A DNA stretch of 64,000 nt from Xenopus tropicalis. Lineage: Eukaryota; Chordata; Amphibia; Anura; Pipidae. Location: positions 4,825,437 through 4,889,436 of the forward strand of contig NC_030680.2 of NCBI RefSeq assembly GCF_000004195.4, in the 5' to 3' direction. A model generated the notes under the pieces. It searched no databases. It worked only from the letters and a program-made list of their open reading frames with translations, and had not been told where the DNA came from. Made by a program: the position numbers and the translations under genes. Shown here one piece after another: positions 11,941-23,936 of the stretch; within the stretch, counting starts at the first letter, position 1; the number at the start of each line of letters is the position of its first letter.

Positions 11941-12670
11941 CCTCTTGATTGCACCCTAACGGCCCCTCAAGCTCACTTCTTCATCTGCTACTTTTGGACT
12001 ACAAGGGGTTCAGCCCCAGAATAAAGTGGTCCCTGAGTTGACCTAAAACCTTCTATACCTCTGTACTTATGAAGAACCTTCACCCCTAAAATGTGTCCAT
12101 CCTGCCTCTTTAGATGAATGGAACTGCACCTCAACTCAACACTGAGGAACCCTGGAGCTAATGCCACCCTGGACCTGATCAGGGTCAGGCTGGTCCACAG
12201 GGATACTAGGAAAACTCCTGGTGGGCCCAGGTGTCAGTAGGCCCTTCTGCTCCTAACTACTTGGCCTTGGTCCACAGGGATACTAGGAAAACTCCCGGTG
12301 GGCCAAGGTGTCAGTGGGCCGTTCTGCTCCTAAGTACTTGGCCTATTCTATTGAATGCACCCTAACTGCCCCTCAAGCTCACTTCTTCATCTGCTACTTT
12401 GGGACTCCAAGGGGTTCAGCCTCAGAATAGAATAGTCCCTGACTTGACCTAAAACCCTCTATACCTCTGTACATATCAGGAGCTTATGAAGACACCCTCA
12501 CCCCTAAAGTGTGTCCATCCTGCCTCTTTAGATGAGTGGAACTGCACCTACTGACACTGAGGAACCCTGGAGCTAATGCCACCCTGGACCTGATCAGGGT
12601 CAGACTGGCCTACAGGGATCCCAGGAAAACTCCCGGTGGGCCCAGGGCCCAGGTAGGCCCTTCTGCTCCT
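11941..12670. repeat. two-copy tandem duplication of about 406 bp
   Basis: GCACCCTAAC at 11951 recurs at 12357, and matching order continues through CTTCATCTGCTACTTT, TGTGTCCATCCTGCCTC, GAGGAACCCTGGAGCTAATG and CCACCCTGGACCTGATCAGG. A smaller internal duplication (CACAGGGATACTAGGAAAAC) is at about 12196 and 12271. Confidence 0.88.
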
Positions 12671-13110
12671 AAGAATCAATATTTTTTGGACGCAATGTAT
12701 TTGATGCAACCACAACTTTTTGAAGTGGCTGCAAATTTTTTGATGACGGGGGACTTTTTTGCCACGACTGTGATTTTTTTTTTTACTCTACCGCTACTTT
12801 TGACATGTCCGGAATATTTTTTGGACGCAACCACAATGTACTTGATGCAACCACAACTTTTTGAAGTGACCGGAACATTTTTGATGTTCCCGCGATTATT
12901 TTTTGACGCGACTGTGATTTTTTTTTGACGCGACTGTGATTTTTTTTACTCTACCGCTACTTTTTTGACATTACTGTAATATTTATTGGATGCAACCACA
13001 ATGTGTTTGATGTGACTGTGACTTTTTGACGCAACCGCGACTTTTTTTGACGCAACTTTTATTTTTACTTTTTCCTCACTCTGCGAATTTTTTTCAAGCG
13101 CCCACTTCAG
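12671..13110. repeat. degenerate T-rich repeat region
   Basis: Runs of five to ten T alternate with GACGCGACTGTGA, GATGCAACCACAA and close variants at roughly 20-45 bp spacing. The regular GAYGCRACYRYRA core suggests an old, decayed minisatellite. Confidence 0.65.
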
Positions 13111-13624
13111 AAAAAATCCACCAATGGCGAAAATCTTCGCTCGTTACTACCCCTAGACTATCCACCCCCCAAATACCCCAGTCACCCAGGGAGTGCAAGG
13201 GTGGTTTTTTCTTACCAAACTGTCAGTTAGGAAGCTGTCGGCTGTTTGGCGGAAGTTCTTCGTTCTTTTGATGATAATTTAATGGCACAATATGCTGTTT
13301 TCCTGTAGATTCTTAGAATTTACTGCAGGGATAAAACGCACTAATGAGAACATCTGCAAGTGTCAAATGGCTCATAAAATCGGCTTTTCTCCCCCCAAAA
13401 ACCCCCCACGGTAATGGATAGAGACTCAGTGCTGGATCCGTTCCCTGTTCCCTCTCCCACTAAATTGTCTCCGTGTCCTTCCAGCTACAGAGTATCGATC
13501 CCCCAGACTCCCAGCCGCCCCCGACGCTCGGTTCTCCTTATGTGTTTCATTAACAAGCGGAAAAATGTTTTTGGAACAGTCCTAACGAAACAAATACAGT
13601 TGTTCTGTTTTATAAAGATTGGGC
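13111..13624. other. unique intron sequence
   Basis: No exon or recognised element; short A and C runs only. Confidence 0.4.
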
Positions 13625-14188
13625 TTTTGTTGCCTGATGTAGAGAGTGCTGTTTTGAAGCAATTTGCAATTGGTCTTCATTTTTTATTATTTGCCATTTT
13701 TGGATTATTTAGCTTGTTCCAGTTTGGAATTTCAGCAGCTATCAGGTTGCTAGGGACGAACTTAACCTAGCAACCAGACAGTGGTTTGAAAGAGGAATGG
13801 GAATATGAATAGGGGAGGGGCTGGATAGAAAGATAAGGAATAAAAGGTAACAATAACAATAAAACTGGAGCCTCACAGAGCAATAGGGTTTGGCTGCCGG
13901 GGTCAGTTATCCTGTTGCTAGGGCTCAAATTACCTTAGCAACCAGGGAGTGTCTTGAATGAGAGACAGGAATATGAATAGGGGAGGGGCTGAATAGAAAG
14001 AAAAGGAATAAAAATTAACAATAACAGTAAAACTGGAGCCTCACAGAGCAATAGGGTTTGGCTGCCGGGGTCAGTGACCCCCATTTGAAAGCTACAAAGA
14101 GTTGGAAGAAGGAGGCAAATAATACAAAAACTATAACAAATAAATAAGGAAGACCAATTGAAAAGTTTCTAAGAATAGGCCATTCTAT
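13625..14188. mobile_element. dispersed frog repeat (family R1) with an internal duplication
   Basis: Shares AATTTGCAATTGGTCTTC, ATCAGGTTGCTAGGG-like, ACAATAACAATAAAACTGGA and GTCAGTGACCCCCATTTGAA with copies at 31512-31955, 48715-49022 and, inverted, 15055-15187. In this copy the segment from GTTGCTAGGG to GCCGGGGTCAGT is present twice (about 13745-13910 and 13912-14070). The family is not named here; no coding sequence remains. Confidence 0.8.
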
Positions 14189-14420
14189 TTAATGTGTCCA
14201 TGGCATCTTCCAATCCCCTCTTAGTTTTGTTGTTTCTTTACCAGTGTAGTTGCTCAGTAATATCAACGCTAAGGAAAGATGCCCAAAACTTCTCTGTATA
14301 GTCAAAGTGAGGTCTTGCCAGAGTTCTAATATGTCCCTTTTTATAGCAGACAGTACTTTATTAGCTTTAACAGCCACTGACTGACACTGCCTAGAGTTGC
14401 ACAGTCTGTTATCCACAAAT
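14189..14420 (-). pseudogene. fragment of a CR1/L2-like LINE ORF2 C-terminal region
   Basis: The minus strand reads NRLCNSRQCQSVAVKANKVL followed by SAIKRDI, resembling the region after the reverse transcriptase in CR1-type LINEs, where a QKAN..LG.I-R motif is typical. It is about 75 codons, truncated at both ends and not joined to a recognisable RT domain. Inferred from motif memory. Confidence 0.55.
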
Positions 14421-14435
14421 CCCCCCTCAGCCTCG

Positions 14436-14886
14436 CATACCTCCCAATGGTGCCGATTTTCGCTGAATTTTAAAACTCAGGCCACAGATTCCTATTGAAA
14501 AGTCCCTCATTTCCCTTTGATCCCCTGCACTGAACCCCAAGAAAGATACAAAGTTGCTCAAACTTAATTAGACAAGGAGGCTTTTGCCAAAGCCCAGATT
14601 ACTCAGCCCCTGAACTGAGATACAAATGTAACTAATAAGCTAAACAGGTCTCTTGGTGGAACTGAGAACCTGCAGCTTAAGGGCAACTTAACCTTCATTA
14701 GCAAAACTGTAATAACACATAAAACAACCCCCAGAAATGTGTTCAAACTTTACATAACCTGCCAAATTTTGTAAAACGGAAGTGGTATTTACGGGGTGTG
14801 GTCTCAAAATGGGTGTGGCCACAAAAAATTTGCGCATCATTTTTTTTTTTGTCCCACTTTACGTTTTTTGAATGTTGGGAGGTGTG
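14436..14886. mobile_element. element with inverted CATACCTCCCAA / TTGGGAGGTGTG ends
   Basis: The left end is CATACCTCCCAATGG and the right end is AATGTTGGGAGGTGTG, inverted matches of 10 of 12 bases, 451 bp apart. The interior has a GTGGTCTCAAAATGGGTGTGG segment near 14800. No target duplication was found. It resembles a common frog transposon group. Confidence 0.5.
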
Positions 14887-15054
14887 GCCTTGGGAATGAG
14901 TTGAATCGTGTTGTCAAAAAACTATAAAACAACAAAAATCCAAATGTTACTGTATGTGCCGCCTATGGGGGGCATTTACTAACAATTCATTTTCTTGGTT
15001 CGGGTTTTTCTCGGGTTTTTTAATTCCAAAATAGGATTTTGTTTGTTGGTTCAT

Positions 15055-15187
15055 CTTTAAATTAACTATTAATATGTTATAGAACTTTTTAGCAACTTGG
15101 TCTTCATGTTTTATCTTTTATAGTTTTTGAATTATTTGCCTTCTTCTTCTGCCTCTTTCCAACTTTCAAATGGGGGTCACTGACCCT
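15055..15187. mobile_element. truncated inverted copy of dispersed repeat R1
   Basis: The minus strand reads GTCAGTGACCCCCATTTGAA, then a purine-rich segment and GAAGACCAAGTTGCTAAAAA, matching the 3' part of the copy at 13625-14188. Confidence 0.7.
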
Positions 15188-15330
15188 GGTGATACAGACA
15201 GAAACAGGGGCCCAGGACATTATTCCGAGTAACGGCAGCCATGTTTGTATTTAGTGTTCATGAGATTCAAATGATATACAGGAGGCGCTCGTATGAGATG
15301 GAATTTGTATGAATCTGATTATAGGCGCGT

Positions 15331-15347
15331 CCCCCCCCCCCCCCCCC
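15331..15347. repeat. C17 homopolymer
   Basis: Seventeen consecutive C lie about 80 bp upstream of a G-rich array, so the + strand carries a C run facing a kilobase of G runs. Confidence 0.95.
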
Positions 15348-15423
15348 GGTTTAACCAGTGAAGCGTTCCCGGCCCCGGCGTGAAAAATCCGATTTCATTC
15401 TGGCCTGTGAACTGTGTTATTTG

Positions 15424-16312
15424 CCTGGGATGGGGGGGGGGGGGGGCTGGGTGCAGGGATGGGGGGGCTTGGTGCAGAGATGGGGGGCAGGGTGCAGGGA
15501 TGGGGAGGCTTGGTGCAGGGATGGGGGGCTTGGTGCAGGGATGGGGGGGCTGGGTGCAGGGATGGGGGGGCTGGGTGCAGGGATGGGGGGGCTGGGTGCA
15601 GGGATGTGGGGCAGGGATGGAGAGGCTTGGTGCAGGGATGGGGGGCTGGGTGCAGGGATGGGGGGATGGGCCCAGAGATAGGGGGGCTGGGCGCAGGGAT
15701 GGGGGGTGACTGGGTGCAGGGATGGGGGAATGGGCCCAGAGATAGGGGGGCTGGGTGCAGGGATGGGGGGGCTGGGTGCAGGGATGGGGGGGCTGGGCGC
15801 AGGGATGGGGGGCTGGGTGCAGGGATGGGGGGGCTGGGCGCAGGGATGGGGGGTGACTGGGTGCAGGGATGGGGGAATGGGCCCAGAGATAGGGGGGCTG
15901 GGCGCAGGGATGGGGGGCTGGGCGCAGGGATGGGGGGCTGGGTGCAGGGATGGGGGGGCTGGGCGCAGGGATGGGGGGTGACTGGGTGCAGGGATGGGGG
16001 AATGGGCCCAGAGATAGGGGGGCTGGGCGCAGGGATGGGGGGGCTGGGTGCAGGGATGGGGGGGCTGGGCGCAGGGATGGGGGGCTGGGTGCAGGGATGG
16101 GGGGGCTGGGTGCAGGGATGGGGGGGCTGGGCGCAGGGATGGGGGGCTGGGCGCAGGGATGGGGGGCTGGGCGCAGGGATGGGGGGGCTGGGTGCAGGGA
16201 TGGGGAGGCTTGGTGCAGGGATGGGGGGACTGGCCCTGGGATGGGGGGGACTGGGCGCAGGGATGGGGGGGCTGGGCCCGGGGATGGGGAGCTGGGCGCA
16301 GGGATGGGGCAG
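15424..16312. repeat. G-rich 17-20-bp minisatellite, about 45 units, G-quadruplex prone
   Basis: Units are variants of GATGGGGGGGCTGGGTGCAG. Runs of four to nine G recur about every 18 bp on the + strand, with further GGG runs between them, far exceeding the usual G3+N1-7 quadruplex rule. A longer composite unit with GGGGGAATGGGCCCAGAGAT recurs at about 15666, 15727, 15872 and 16007, showing higher-order duplication. It keeps several frames open on both strands, giving proline- or glycine-rich translations that are not genes. Confidence 0.95.
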
Positions 16313-16721
16313 TGGTGGCCGATGGGACAATTAAATGCAGGGACGGTGCCTTTGTTTAAAGGGTGAGAGATGCGCTTGCATGAAATGCGTCTCTGCCCTG
16401 TGCATTATTGCGCTTCTGGGGGCAATTTGCATTTTTAGCAATTTCCATTTTCTAATAGGCTGGGCGGGGGGGATAGTTTGTCCTGTTAAGGAACAGCGGG
16501 TGACCTTCCCCTGTGATGGATTAACCCCTCACTCTCTGCTGTGAATCTGTGATCAGTCACAGGCGCTTTTATGTTTAAAGGGATCTCTGTCATCATTATT
16601 GTCCTACTGGCGCCCCATGGGACTTTCATTGTCTGTGGTCATTGTCATTCTGCACTGGGGACTGTCCCCTGCTATCTAGTGCTACCATATATATATAGGC
16701 TTCTAATAAATGTGATAGGGA
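16313..16721. other. unique intron sequence
   Basis: Ordinary intronic sequence between two arrays; no exon or element recognised. Confidence 0.4.
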
Positions 16722-17890
16722 CCTTAGATTGTAAGCTCACTGGGGCAGGGACTGATGGGAATGTGATAGGGACCTTAGATTGTAAGCTCCACTGGGGCAG
16801 GGGCTGATGGGAATGTGATAGGGACCTTAGATTGTAAGCTCCACTGGGGCAGGGGCTGATGGGAATGTGATAGGGACCTTAGATTGTAAGCTCACTGGGG
16901 CAGGGACTGATGGGAATGTGATAGGGACCTTAGATTGTAAGCTCACTGGGGCAGGGACTGATGAGAATGTGATAGGGACCTTAGATTGTAAGCTCACTGG
17001 GGCAGGGACTGATGGGAATGGGATAGGGCACTTAGATTGTAAGCTCACTGGGGCAGGGACTGATGGGAATGGGATAGGGACCTTAGATTGTAAGCTCACT
17101 GGGGCAGGGACTGATGGGAATGTGATAGGGACCTTAGATTGTAAGCTCACTGGAGCAGGGACTGATGGGAATGGGATAGGGACCTTAGATTGTAAGCTCA
17201 CTGGGGCAGGGACTGATGGGAATGTGATAGGGACCTTAGATTGTAAGCTCACTGGGGCAGGGACTGATGGGAATGGGATAGGGACCTTAGATTGTAAGCT
17301 CACTGGGGCAGGGGCTGATGGGAATGGGATAGGGACCTTAGATTGTAAGATCACTGGGGCAGGGGCTGATGGGAATGTGATAGGGACCTTAGATTGTAAG
17401 CTGACTGGGGCAGGGGCTGATGGGAATGTGATAGGGACCTTAGATTGTAAGCTCACTGGGGCAGGGACTGATGGGAATATGATAGGGACCTTAGATTGTA
17501 AGCTCACTGGGGCAGGGGCTGATGGGAATGTGATAGGGACCTTAGATTGTAAGCTCACTGGGGCAGGGACTGATGGGAATGGGATAGGGACCTTAGATTG
17601 TAAGCTCACTGGGGCAGGGGCTGATGGGAATGGGATAGGGACCTTAGATTGTAAGCTCACTGGGGCACGGACTGATGGGAATGTGATAGGGACCTTAGAT
17701 TGTAAGCTCACTGGGGCAGGGACTGATGGGAATGGGATAGGGACCTTAGATTGTAAGCTCACTGGGGCAGGGGCTGATGGGAATGTGATAGGGACCTTAG
17801 ATTGTAAGCTCACTGGGGCAGGGACTGATGGGAATGTGATAGGGCCCTTAGATTGTAAGCTCACTGGGGCAGGGGCTGATGGGAATTATG
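16722..17890. repeat. 51-bp tandem array, about 23 copies, from a LINE/SINE-like tail
   Basis: The unit contains GATAGGGACCTTAGATTG, TAAGCTCACTGGGGCAGG and GACTGATGGGAATG. The wording TAGATTGTAAGCTCNCTGGG followed past the array by CTCTGTTTAACACTGCAGAA and TATATAAATAAA resembles the 3' tails of L2-type LINEs and related SINEs, so one tail segment was amplified. Because 51 is a multiple of 3, all frames stay open and give a 17-residue periodic translation on both strands; this is not a gene. Confidence 0.92.
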
Positions 17891-18075
17891 TATAATCTCT
17901 GTTTAACACTGCAGAATACTATATAAATAAAGGATAATAATGAACTAAATATCAGTGTATGAGAAAGCAATAAGCCCTGAGTGTTGATGGAACTAATGAT
18001 CCCATTGGCCCTGACTGGCGCATAATTGCTTGTTAAGAAATACTGTCCTCTGAATCTGCTGTTGATCTTTCGCAG

Positions 18076-18172
18076 GATTTACGAACGTGTAATAGACCCG
18101 CCGGACGCCAATCTCTCGCCGGGAAGCAGCCTGTGGCTCGGACAGCGCAACCGCAAGCACGGATTCTTTAAG
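18076..18172 (+). CDS. nell1: nell1 exon: end of thrombospondin-N / laminin-G-like domain, part 1
   Basis: The exon is 97 bp: one base completing a codon from the previous exon, then 32 codons. It is bounded by an acceptor ending CGCAG and a donor GTAAAT. The peptide begins IYERVIDPPDANLSPG and ends LWLGQRNRKHGFFK, matching the NELL1 segment ending the N-terminal TSPN/LamG-like domain. It ends in phase 0, fitting the next exon at 27131. The upstream 18 kb shows no other exon I could recognise, so it is probably one intron. The coding sequence is CpG-rich compared with the AT-rich intron around it. The exact acceptor is inferred from phase and homology; no other AG nearby gives a NELL1 frame. 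Confidence 0.93.
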
Positions 18173-18639
18173 GTAAATGGCTTCGTTTGATTGGTGGGAA
18201 AGGCAAAATAATGCAATTAATTCAGATTAAAATGGAGCTGAATGAGCCAATGAGCAATGAGTGGAACCCATGAAGCTTTATGGTTTCCAGGGAATACTAT
18301 GATATATGTAGATCGCTATATTTTTTCATTTCATTAATTAATATTAATTATTATTAATTAATATAAATGAACCATTGGGTTTTTGTGCAACTCAGTCCCA
18401 GGTTTTGGCTTCAGTTGGATCACAAAGGTGTTGGGAGTTTAGCTTCATGGTGCTTTGATCTGGGCCAGAACTGGATCACAAACATTTAGGTGGTCTACGC
18501 ATTAACAGTAGGGGGCGCTCGTTTGGGTCTCATGTTGCAGTTCTTATGAAGTTGTATTTGTTTGGACCCCCCCTCTTTATGCTCATGGCCTGTCCTTTGC
18601 CTCCCTATTGCCCCTATTGTAGCTTTCACTTGACCCAAG
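18173..18639. other. unique intron sequence after the first nell1 exon
   Basis: Includes an AT-only palindromic stretch (TTAATTAATATTAATTATTA, about 18335-18366). Nothing else recognised. Confidence 0.45.
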
Positions 18640-21176
18640 ATATTGGAGTTACCTAATCTGAGACAGTTTCCCCATGTGACCCTTGCCTACAGCCCAAGTC
18701 CATCTCTCATTGGGTGACCTGGTCTTCTAATCTGAGACAGTTTCCCCATGTGACCCTTGCCTACAACCCATGTCCATCTCTCATTGGGTGACCTGGTCTT
18801 CTAATCTGAGACAGTTTCCCCATGTGACCCTTGCCTACAGCCCAAGTCCATCTCTCATTGGGTGACCTGGTCTTCTAATCTGAGACTGTTTCCCCATGTG
18901 ACCCTTGCCTACAGCCCAAGTCCATCTCTCATTGGGTGACCTGGTCTTCTAATCTGAGACAGTTTCCCCATGTGACCCTTGCCTACAGCCCAAGTCCATC
19001 TCTCATTGGGTGACCTGGTCTTCTAATCTGAGACAGTTTCCCCATGTGACCCTTGCCTACAGCCCAAGTCCATCTCTCATTGGGTGACCTGGTCTTCTAA
19101 TCTGAGACTGTTTCCCCTTGTGACCCTTGCCTACAGCCCAAGTCCATCTCTCATTGGGTGACCTGGTCTTCTAATCTGAGACAGTTTCCCCATGTGACCC
19201 TTGCCTACAGCCCAAGTCCATCTCTCATTGGGTGACCTGGTCTTCTAATCTGAGACAGTTTCCCCATGTGACCCTTGCCTACAGCCCAAGTCCATCTCTC
19301 ATTGGGTGACCTGGTCTTCTAATCTGAGACTGTTTCCCCTTGTGACCCTTGCCTACAGCCCATGTCCATCTCTCATTGGGTGACCTGATCTTCTAATCTG
19401 AGACAGTTTCCCCTTGTGACCCTTGCCTACAGCCCAAGTCCATCTCTCATTGGGTGACCTGGTCTTCTAATCTGAGACAGTTTCCCCATGTGACCCTTGC
19501 CTACAACCCATGTCCATCTCTCATTGGGTGACCTGGTCTTCTAATCTGAGACAGTTTCCCCATGTGACCCTTGCCTACAACCCATGTCCATCTCTCATTG
19601 GGTGACCTGGTCTTCTAATCTGAGACAGTTTCCCCATGTGACCCTTGCCTACAGCCCAAGTCCATCTCTCATTGGGTGACCTGGTCTTCTAATCTGAGAC
19701 TGTTTCCCCATGTGACCCTTGCCTACAGCCCAAGTCCATCTCTCATTGGGTGACCTGGTCTTCTAATCTGAGACAGTTTCCCCATGTGACCCTTGCCTAC
19801 AGCCCAAGTCCATCTCTCATTGGGTGACCTGGTCTTCTAATCTGAGACAGTTTCCCCATGTGACCCTTGCCTACAGCCCAAGTCCATCTCTCATTGGGTG
19901 ACCTGGTCTTCTAATCTGAGACTGTTTCCCCTTGTGACCCTTGCCTACAGCCCATGTCCATCTCTCATTGGGTGACCTGATCTTCTAATCTGAGACAGTT
20001 TCCCCTTGTGACCCTTGCCTACAGCCCAAGTCCATCTCTCATTGGGTGACCTGGTCTTCTAATCTGAGACAGTTTCCCCATGTGACCCTTGCCTACAACC
20101 CATGTCCATCTCTCATTGGGTGACCTGGTCTTCTAATCTGAGACAGTTTCCCCATGTGACCCTTGCCTACAGCCCAAGTCCATCTCTCATTGGGTGACCT
20201 GGTCTTCTAATCTGAGACTGTTTCCCCATGTGACCCTTGCCTACAGCCCAAGTCCATCTCTCATTGGGTGACCTGGTCTTCTAATCTGAGACAGTTTCCC
20301 CATGTGACCCTTGCCTACAGCCCAAGTCCATCTCTCATTGGGTGACCTGGTCTTCTAATCTGAGACAGTTTCCCCATGTGACCCTTGCCTACAGCCCAAG
20401 TCCATCTCTCATTGGGTGACCTGGTCTTCTAATCTGAGACAGTTTCCCCTTGTGACCCTTGCCTACAGCCCAAGTCCATCTCTCATTGGGTGACCTGATC
20501 TTCTAATCTGAGACAGTTTCCCCTTGTGACCCTTGCCTACAGCCTTTGTCCATCTCTCATTGGATGACCTGGTCTTCTAATCTGAGACAGTTTCCCCTGT
20601 GACCCTTGCCTACAGCCCATGTCCATCTCTCATTGGGTGACCTGGTCTTCTAATCTGAGACAGTTTTCCCTTGTGACCCTTGCCTACAACCCATGTCCAT
20701 CTCTTATTGGGTGACCTGGTCTTCTAATCTGAGACAGTTTCCCCATGTGACCCTTGCCTACAGCCCAAGTCCATCTCTCATTGGGTGACCTGGTCTTCTA
20801 ATCTGAGACAGTTTCCCCTTGTGACCCTTGCCTACAACCCATGTCCATCTCTCATTGGGTGACCTGGTCTTCTAATCTGAGACAGTTTCCCCATGTGACC
20901 CTTGCCTACAACCCATGTCCATCTCTCATTGGGTGACCTGGTCTTCTAATCTGAGACAGTTTCTCCTTGTGACCCTTGCCTACAGCCCATGTCCATCTCT
21001 CATTGGGTGACCTGGTCTTCTAATCTGAGACAGTTTCTCCTTGTGACCCTTGCCTACAGCCCATGTCCATCTCTCATTGGGTGACCTGGTCTTCTAATCT
21101 GAGACAGTTTCTCCTTGTGACCCTTGCCTACAGCCCATGTCCATCTCTCATTGGGTGACCTGGTCTTCTAATCTGA
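18640..21176. repeat. 74-bp tandem array, about 34 copies, with higher-order structure
   Basis: The unit contains TCTAATCTGAGACAGTTTCC, CCATGTGACCCTTGCCTAC, AGCCCAAGTCCATCTCTC and TTGGGTGACCTGG. Variants (GAGACTG, CCCTTGTG, CAACCCATG, GACCTGATC) recur in the same order in blocks of seven to eight units, for example 19397-19990 against 19989-20500. The last units share GTTTCTCCTTGTG and are nearly identical to each other. The array is G-poor and pyrimidine-biased on the + strand. Confidence 0.95.
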
Positions 21177-22000
21177 CCAGCCACCTCATATATGACTACA
21201 TGAACCCCAGTTCCACCTCCAGTCAATACCCACAATGCCTTGGTTATTCCTTATTTATTAGACCTGTGAGGGAAAAGAATAACAGACGTGTGCAAGGCAT
21301 TGTGGGAACTGACTAGAGGAAAGCTGAGCTCTGCTACATTGTACACGCAGTCAGAATGAGCAGTGCAGAGGCTGTTAATGACTGTATATAACGACTTTCC
21401 GTTTCCTACTGAGAAGTAAAGGCCACACGTTCCTGCTTCTTCGCAGCAAAATATAATTCATTTGAGAAAATTGCCTGTATCCTTCCTGAAATTGCCCCAA
21501 ATTCCCATTATCAAGATGGTCGGCTACTTGTTCACTTTCTGCCTAATGCGTCTCGTATTCTAATCCCATTCCGTTTATTTCTAGAGGCAAAAAAAAAGAG
21601 TTTTTCGGATTTCAGCCGTGCAGATAAAATAGCAAATGTCCCGGGTTTTTTAAAGGGACAGTTCACCTAAAAGGCGAACCGTCGCTTTAAATAAATTCCA
21701 AAAACAGTTGCGTGGTTACATCGCTGCGGCAGTCACGGGCGGCCAATGGAACGGGCTGTCGGGAAGCAGCGGAATGAAGGGAATATTTGCTTCACATCTG
21801 CTGTTTTGGTACCTCGGCTGCTCCGTATCTGCTGCAGATGGGAACCGTATGTTTCTGCAACAGCAAAACCCCCCAAATATTGTCTTTCCTCCATGTTTGT
21901 CTCACTTGGTATTGAGCAACTGTCTCTCTGTCCATTCCTCATTCTTACTGGTTGCAGGGCCCCCACACCCCCTAAGAGCCCCCACACCACCCACTATTGT
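21177..22000. other. unique intron sequence with a possible MITE end
   Basis: At 21652 TTAAAGGGACAGTTCACC resembles a TTAA-type MITE terminus. A related but different terminus, GGTTTAGTTCTCCTTTAAA, is at about 23385-23403, beyond the AT-rich array. They are too unlike to be paired with confidence. No exon was seen. Confidence 0.4.
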
Positions 22001-23325
22001 TCCCATTATAGTGTGTATATACTGTATAGTGGGCCCGTTATAGTGTATATACACTGTATAGTGGGCCCGTTATAGTGTGTATATACTGTATAGTGGGCCC
22101 GTTATAGTGTATATATACTGTATAGTGGGCCCGTTATAGTGTATATATACTGTATAGTGGGCCCGTTATAGTGTATATACTGTATAGTGGGCCCGTTATA
22201 GTGTGTATATACTGTATAGTGAGCCCGTTATAGTGTATATACTGTATAGTGGGCCCGTTATAGTGTATATATACTGTATAGTGGGCCCGTTATAGTGTAT
22301 ATACTGTATAGCGGGCCCGTTATAGTGTATATATACTGTATAGTGGGCCCGTTATAGTGTATATATACTGTATAGTGGGCCCGTTATAGTGTATATATAC
22401 TGTATAGTGGGCCCGTTATAGTGTATATATACTGTATAGTGGGCCCGTTATAGTGTGTATATATACTGTATAGTGGGCCAGTTATAGTGTATATACTGTA
22501 TAGTGGGCCCGTTATAATGTATATATACTGTATAGTGGGCCCGTTATAGTGTATATATACTGTATAGTGGGCCCGTTATAGTGTATATATACTGTATAGT
22601 GGGCCCGTTATAGTGTGTATATATACTGTATAGTGGGCCCGTTATAGTGTATATATACTGTATAGTGGGCCCGTTATAGTGTATATATACTGTATAGTGG
22701 GCCCGTTATAGTGTATATATACTGTATAGTGGGCCCGTTATAGTGTATATATACTGTATAGTGGGCCCGTTATAGTGTGTATATACTGTATAGTGGGCCC
22801 GTTATAGTGTATATACTGTATAGTGGGCCCGTTATAGTGTATATATACTGTATAGTGGGCCCGTTATAGTGTATATATACTGTATAGTGGGCCCGTTATA
22901 GTGTATATATACTGTATAGTGGGCCCGTTATAGTGTATATATACTGTATAGTGGGCCCGTTATAGTGTATATATACTGTATAGTGGGCCCGTTATAGTGT
23001 ATATATACTGTATAGTGGGCCCGTTATAGTGTATATATACTGTATAGTGGGCCCGTTATAGTGTATATACTGTATAGTGGGCCCGTTTATAGTGGCGTAT
23101 ATTATACTGTATAGTGGGCCCGTTATAGTGTGTATATACTGTATAGTGGGCCCGTTATAGTGTGTATATACTGTATAGTGGGCCCGTTATAGTGTATATA
23201 CTGTATAGTGGGCCCGTTATAGTGTATATACTGTATAGTGGGCCCGTTATAGTGTGTATATACTGTATAGTGGGCCCGTTATAGTGTATATACTGTATAG
23301 TGGGCCCGTTATAGTGTATATAGAC
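22001..23325. repeat. 31-37-bp AT/GGGCCC array, about 39 copies
   Basis: The unit joins CCGTTATAGTGTATATATAC and TGTATAGTGGG. It contains the palindrome GGGCCC and the near-palindrome ATAGTGTATATATACTGTAT. Unit length varies by loss or gain of TA or GT pairs inside TGTATATATACTG. The central TA tract should melt and extrude readily. Confidence 0.95.
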
Positions 23326-23936
23326 TGTACAGAACCCCACAATAGAAGCTGTAATTTTTTTAGGCAAAGTTTTTTTTTTCCTCAGGTTTAGTTCTCCTTT
23401 AAATGCTTACCCATCGTTCTGACTGTGCCAGTTGGCATATTGTGCCATTACGATGTGCTTGGCCGCCCCCCGGGGGCAGTTGCTGTAGGAAAGTGCTGGA
23501 TACTTACCCAGAATTCCTGGCAGGCAGGTTCCATTTCTCAGAGCGTCGCTGGTCAGTTTGGAATGAAATCATAGACGGAATTATTCCTAAAAAATTGAAA
23601 GAAACCCCCGACTGGTTTATATTCACATTTATCAGCCCCCGCCGGGCCCGGTGCCAATCTCCTGCCTCTTTCAACCGGTTCTGATGGAATTTCAGCGCCG
23701 AGGCCGGGCCTTTTGCTTTCACCACTCCTGTGCTCTTGTGCGCGACATTGTTATTATGGAGCAGCTAATTCTCTGCCTCGGCTGCGCCACTTTCCCTTAT
23801 TATCTGTCTGGGTGGAATTTCTCTCTCAGGAGGAGGAAAAACCCCTTTGTACAGTGGGAAAAAAATCTAATCGGAATCTTGGCAAAGATCTGTATGTTTA
23901 AAGGGGAAATATGTCTTATAATAAACAATAAAATAT
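23326..23936. other. unique intron sequence
   Basis: GC-moderate sequence with no recognised repeat from about 23405 to 23900. No exon with a NELL1 match was found. Confidence 0.4.

Noticed and set aside
16827..17895. Open frames of about 345 codons on both strands with 17-residue periodicity
   Set aside because: Direct result of a 51-bp array without stops; the unit is a retroelement tail motif.
1..18075. Search for an upstream nell1 exon or another gene
   Set aside because: No frame with NELL1 LamG-like residues and flanking splice sites was seen; other open frames are short or repeat-derived.
21652..23403. Pairing of TTAAAGGGACAGTTCACC and GGTTTAGTTCTCCTTTAAA as ends of one TTAA MITE holding the AT-rich array
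   Set aside because: The two termini are only partly similar in inverse orientation, so a single element is not supported.
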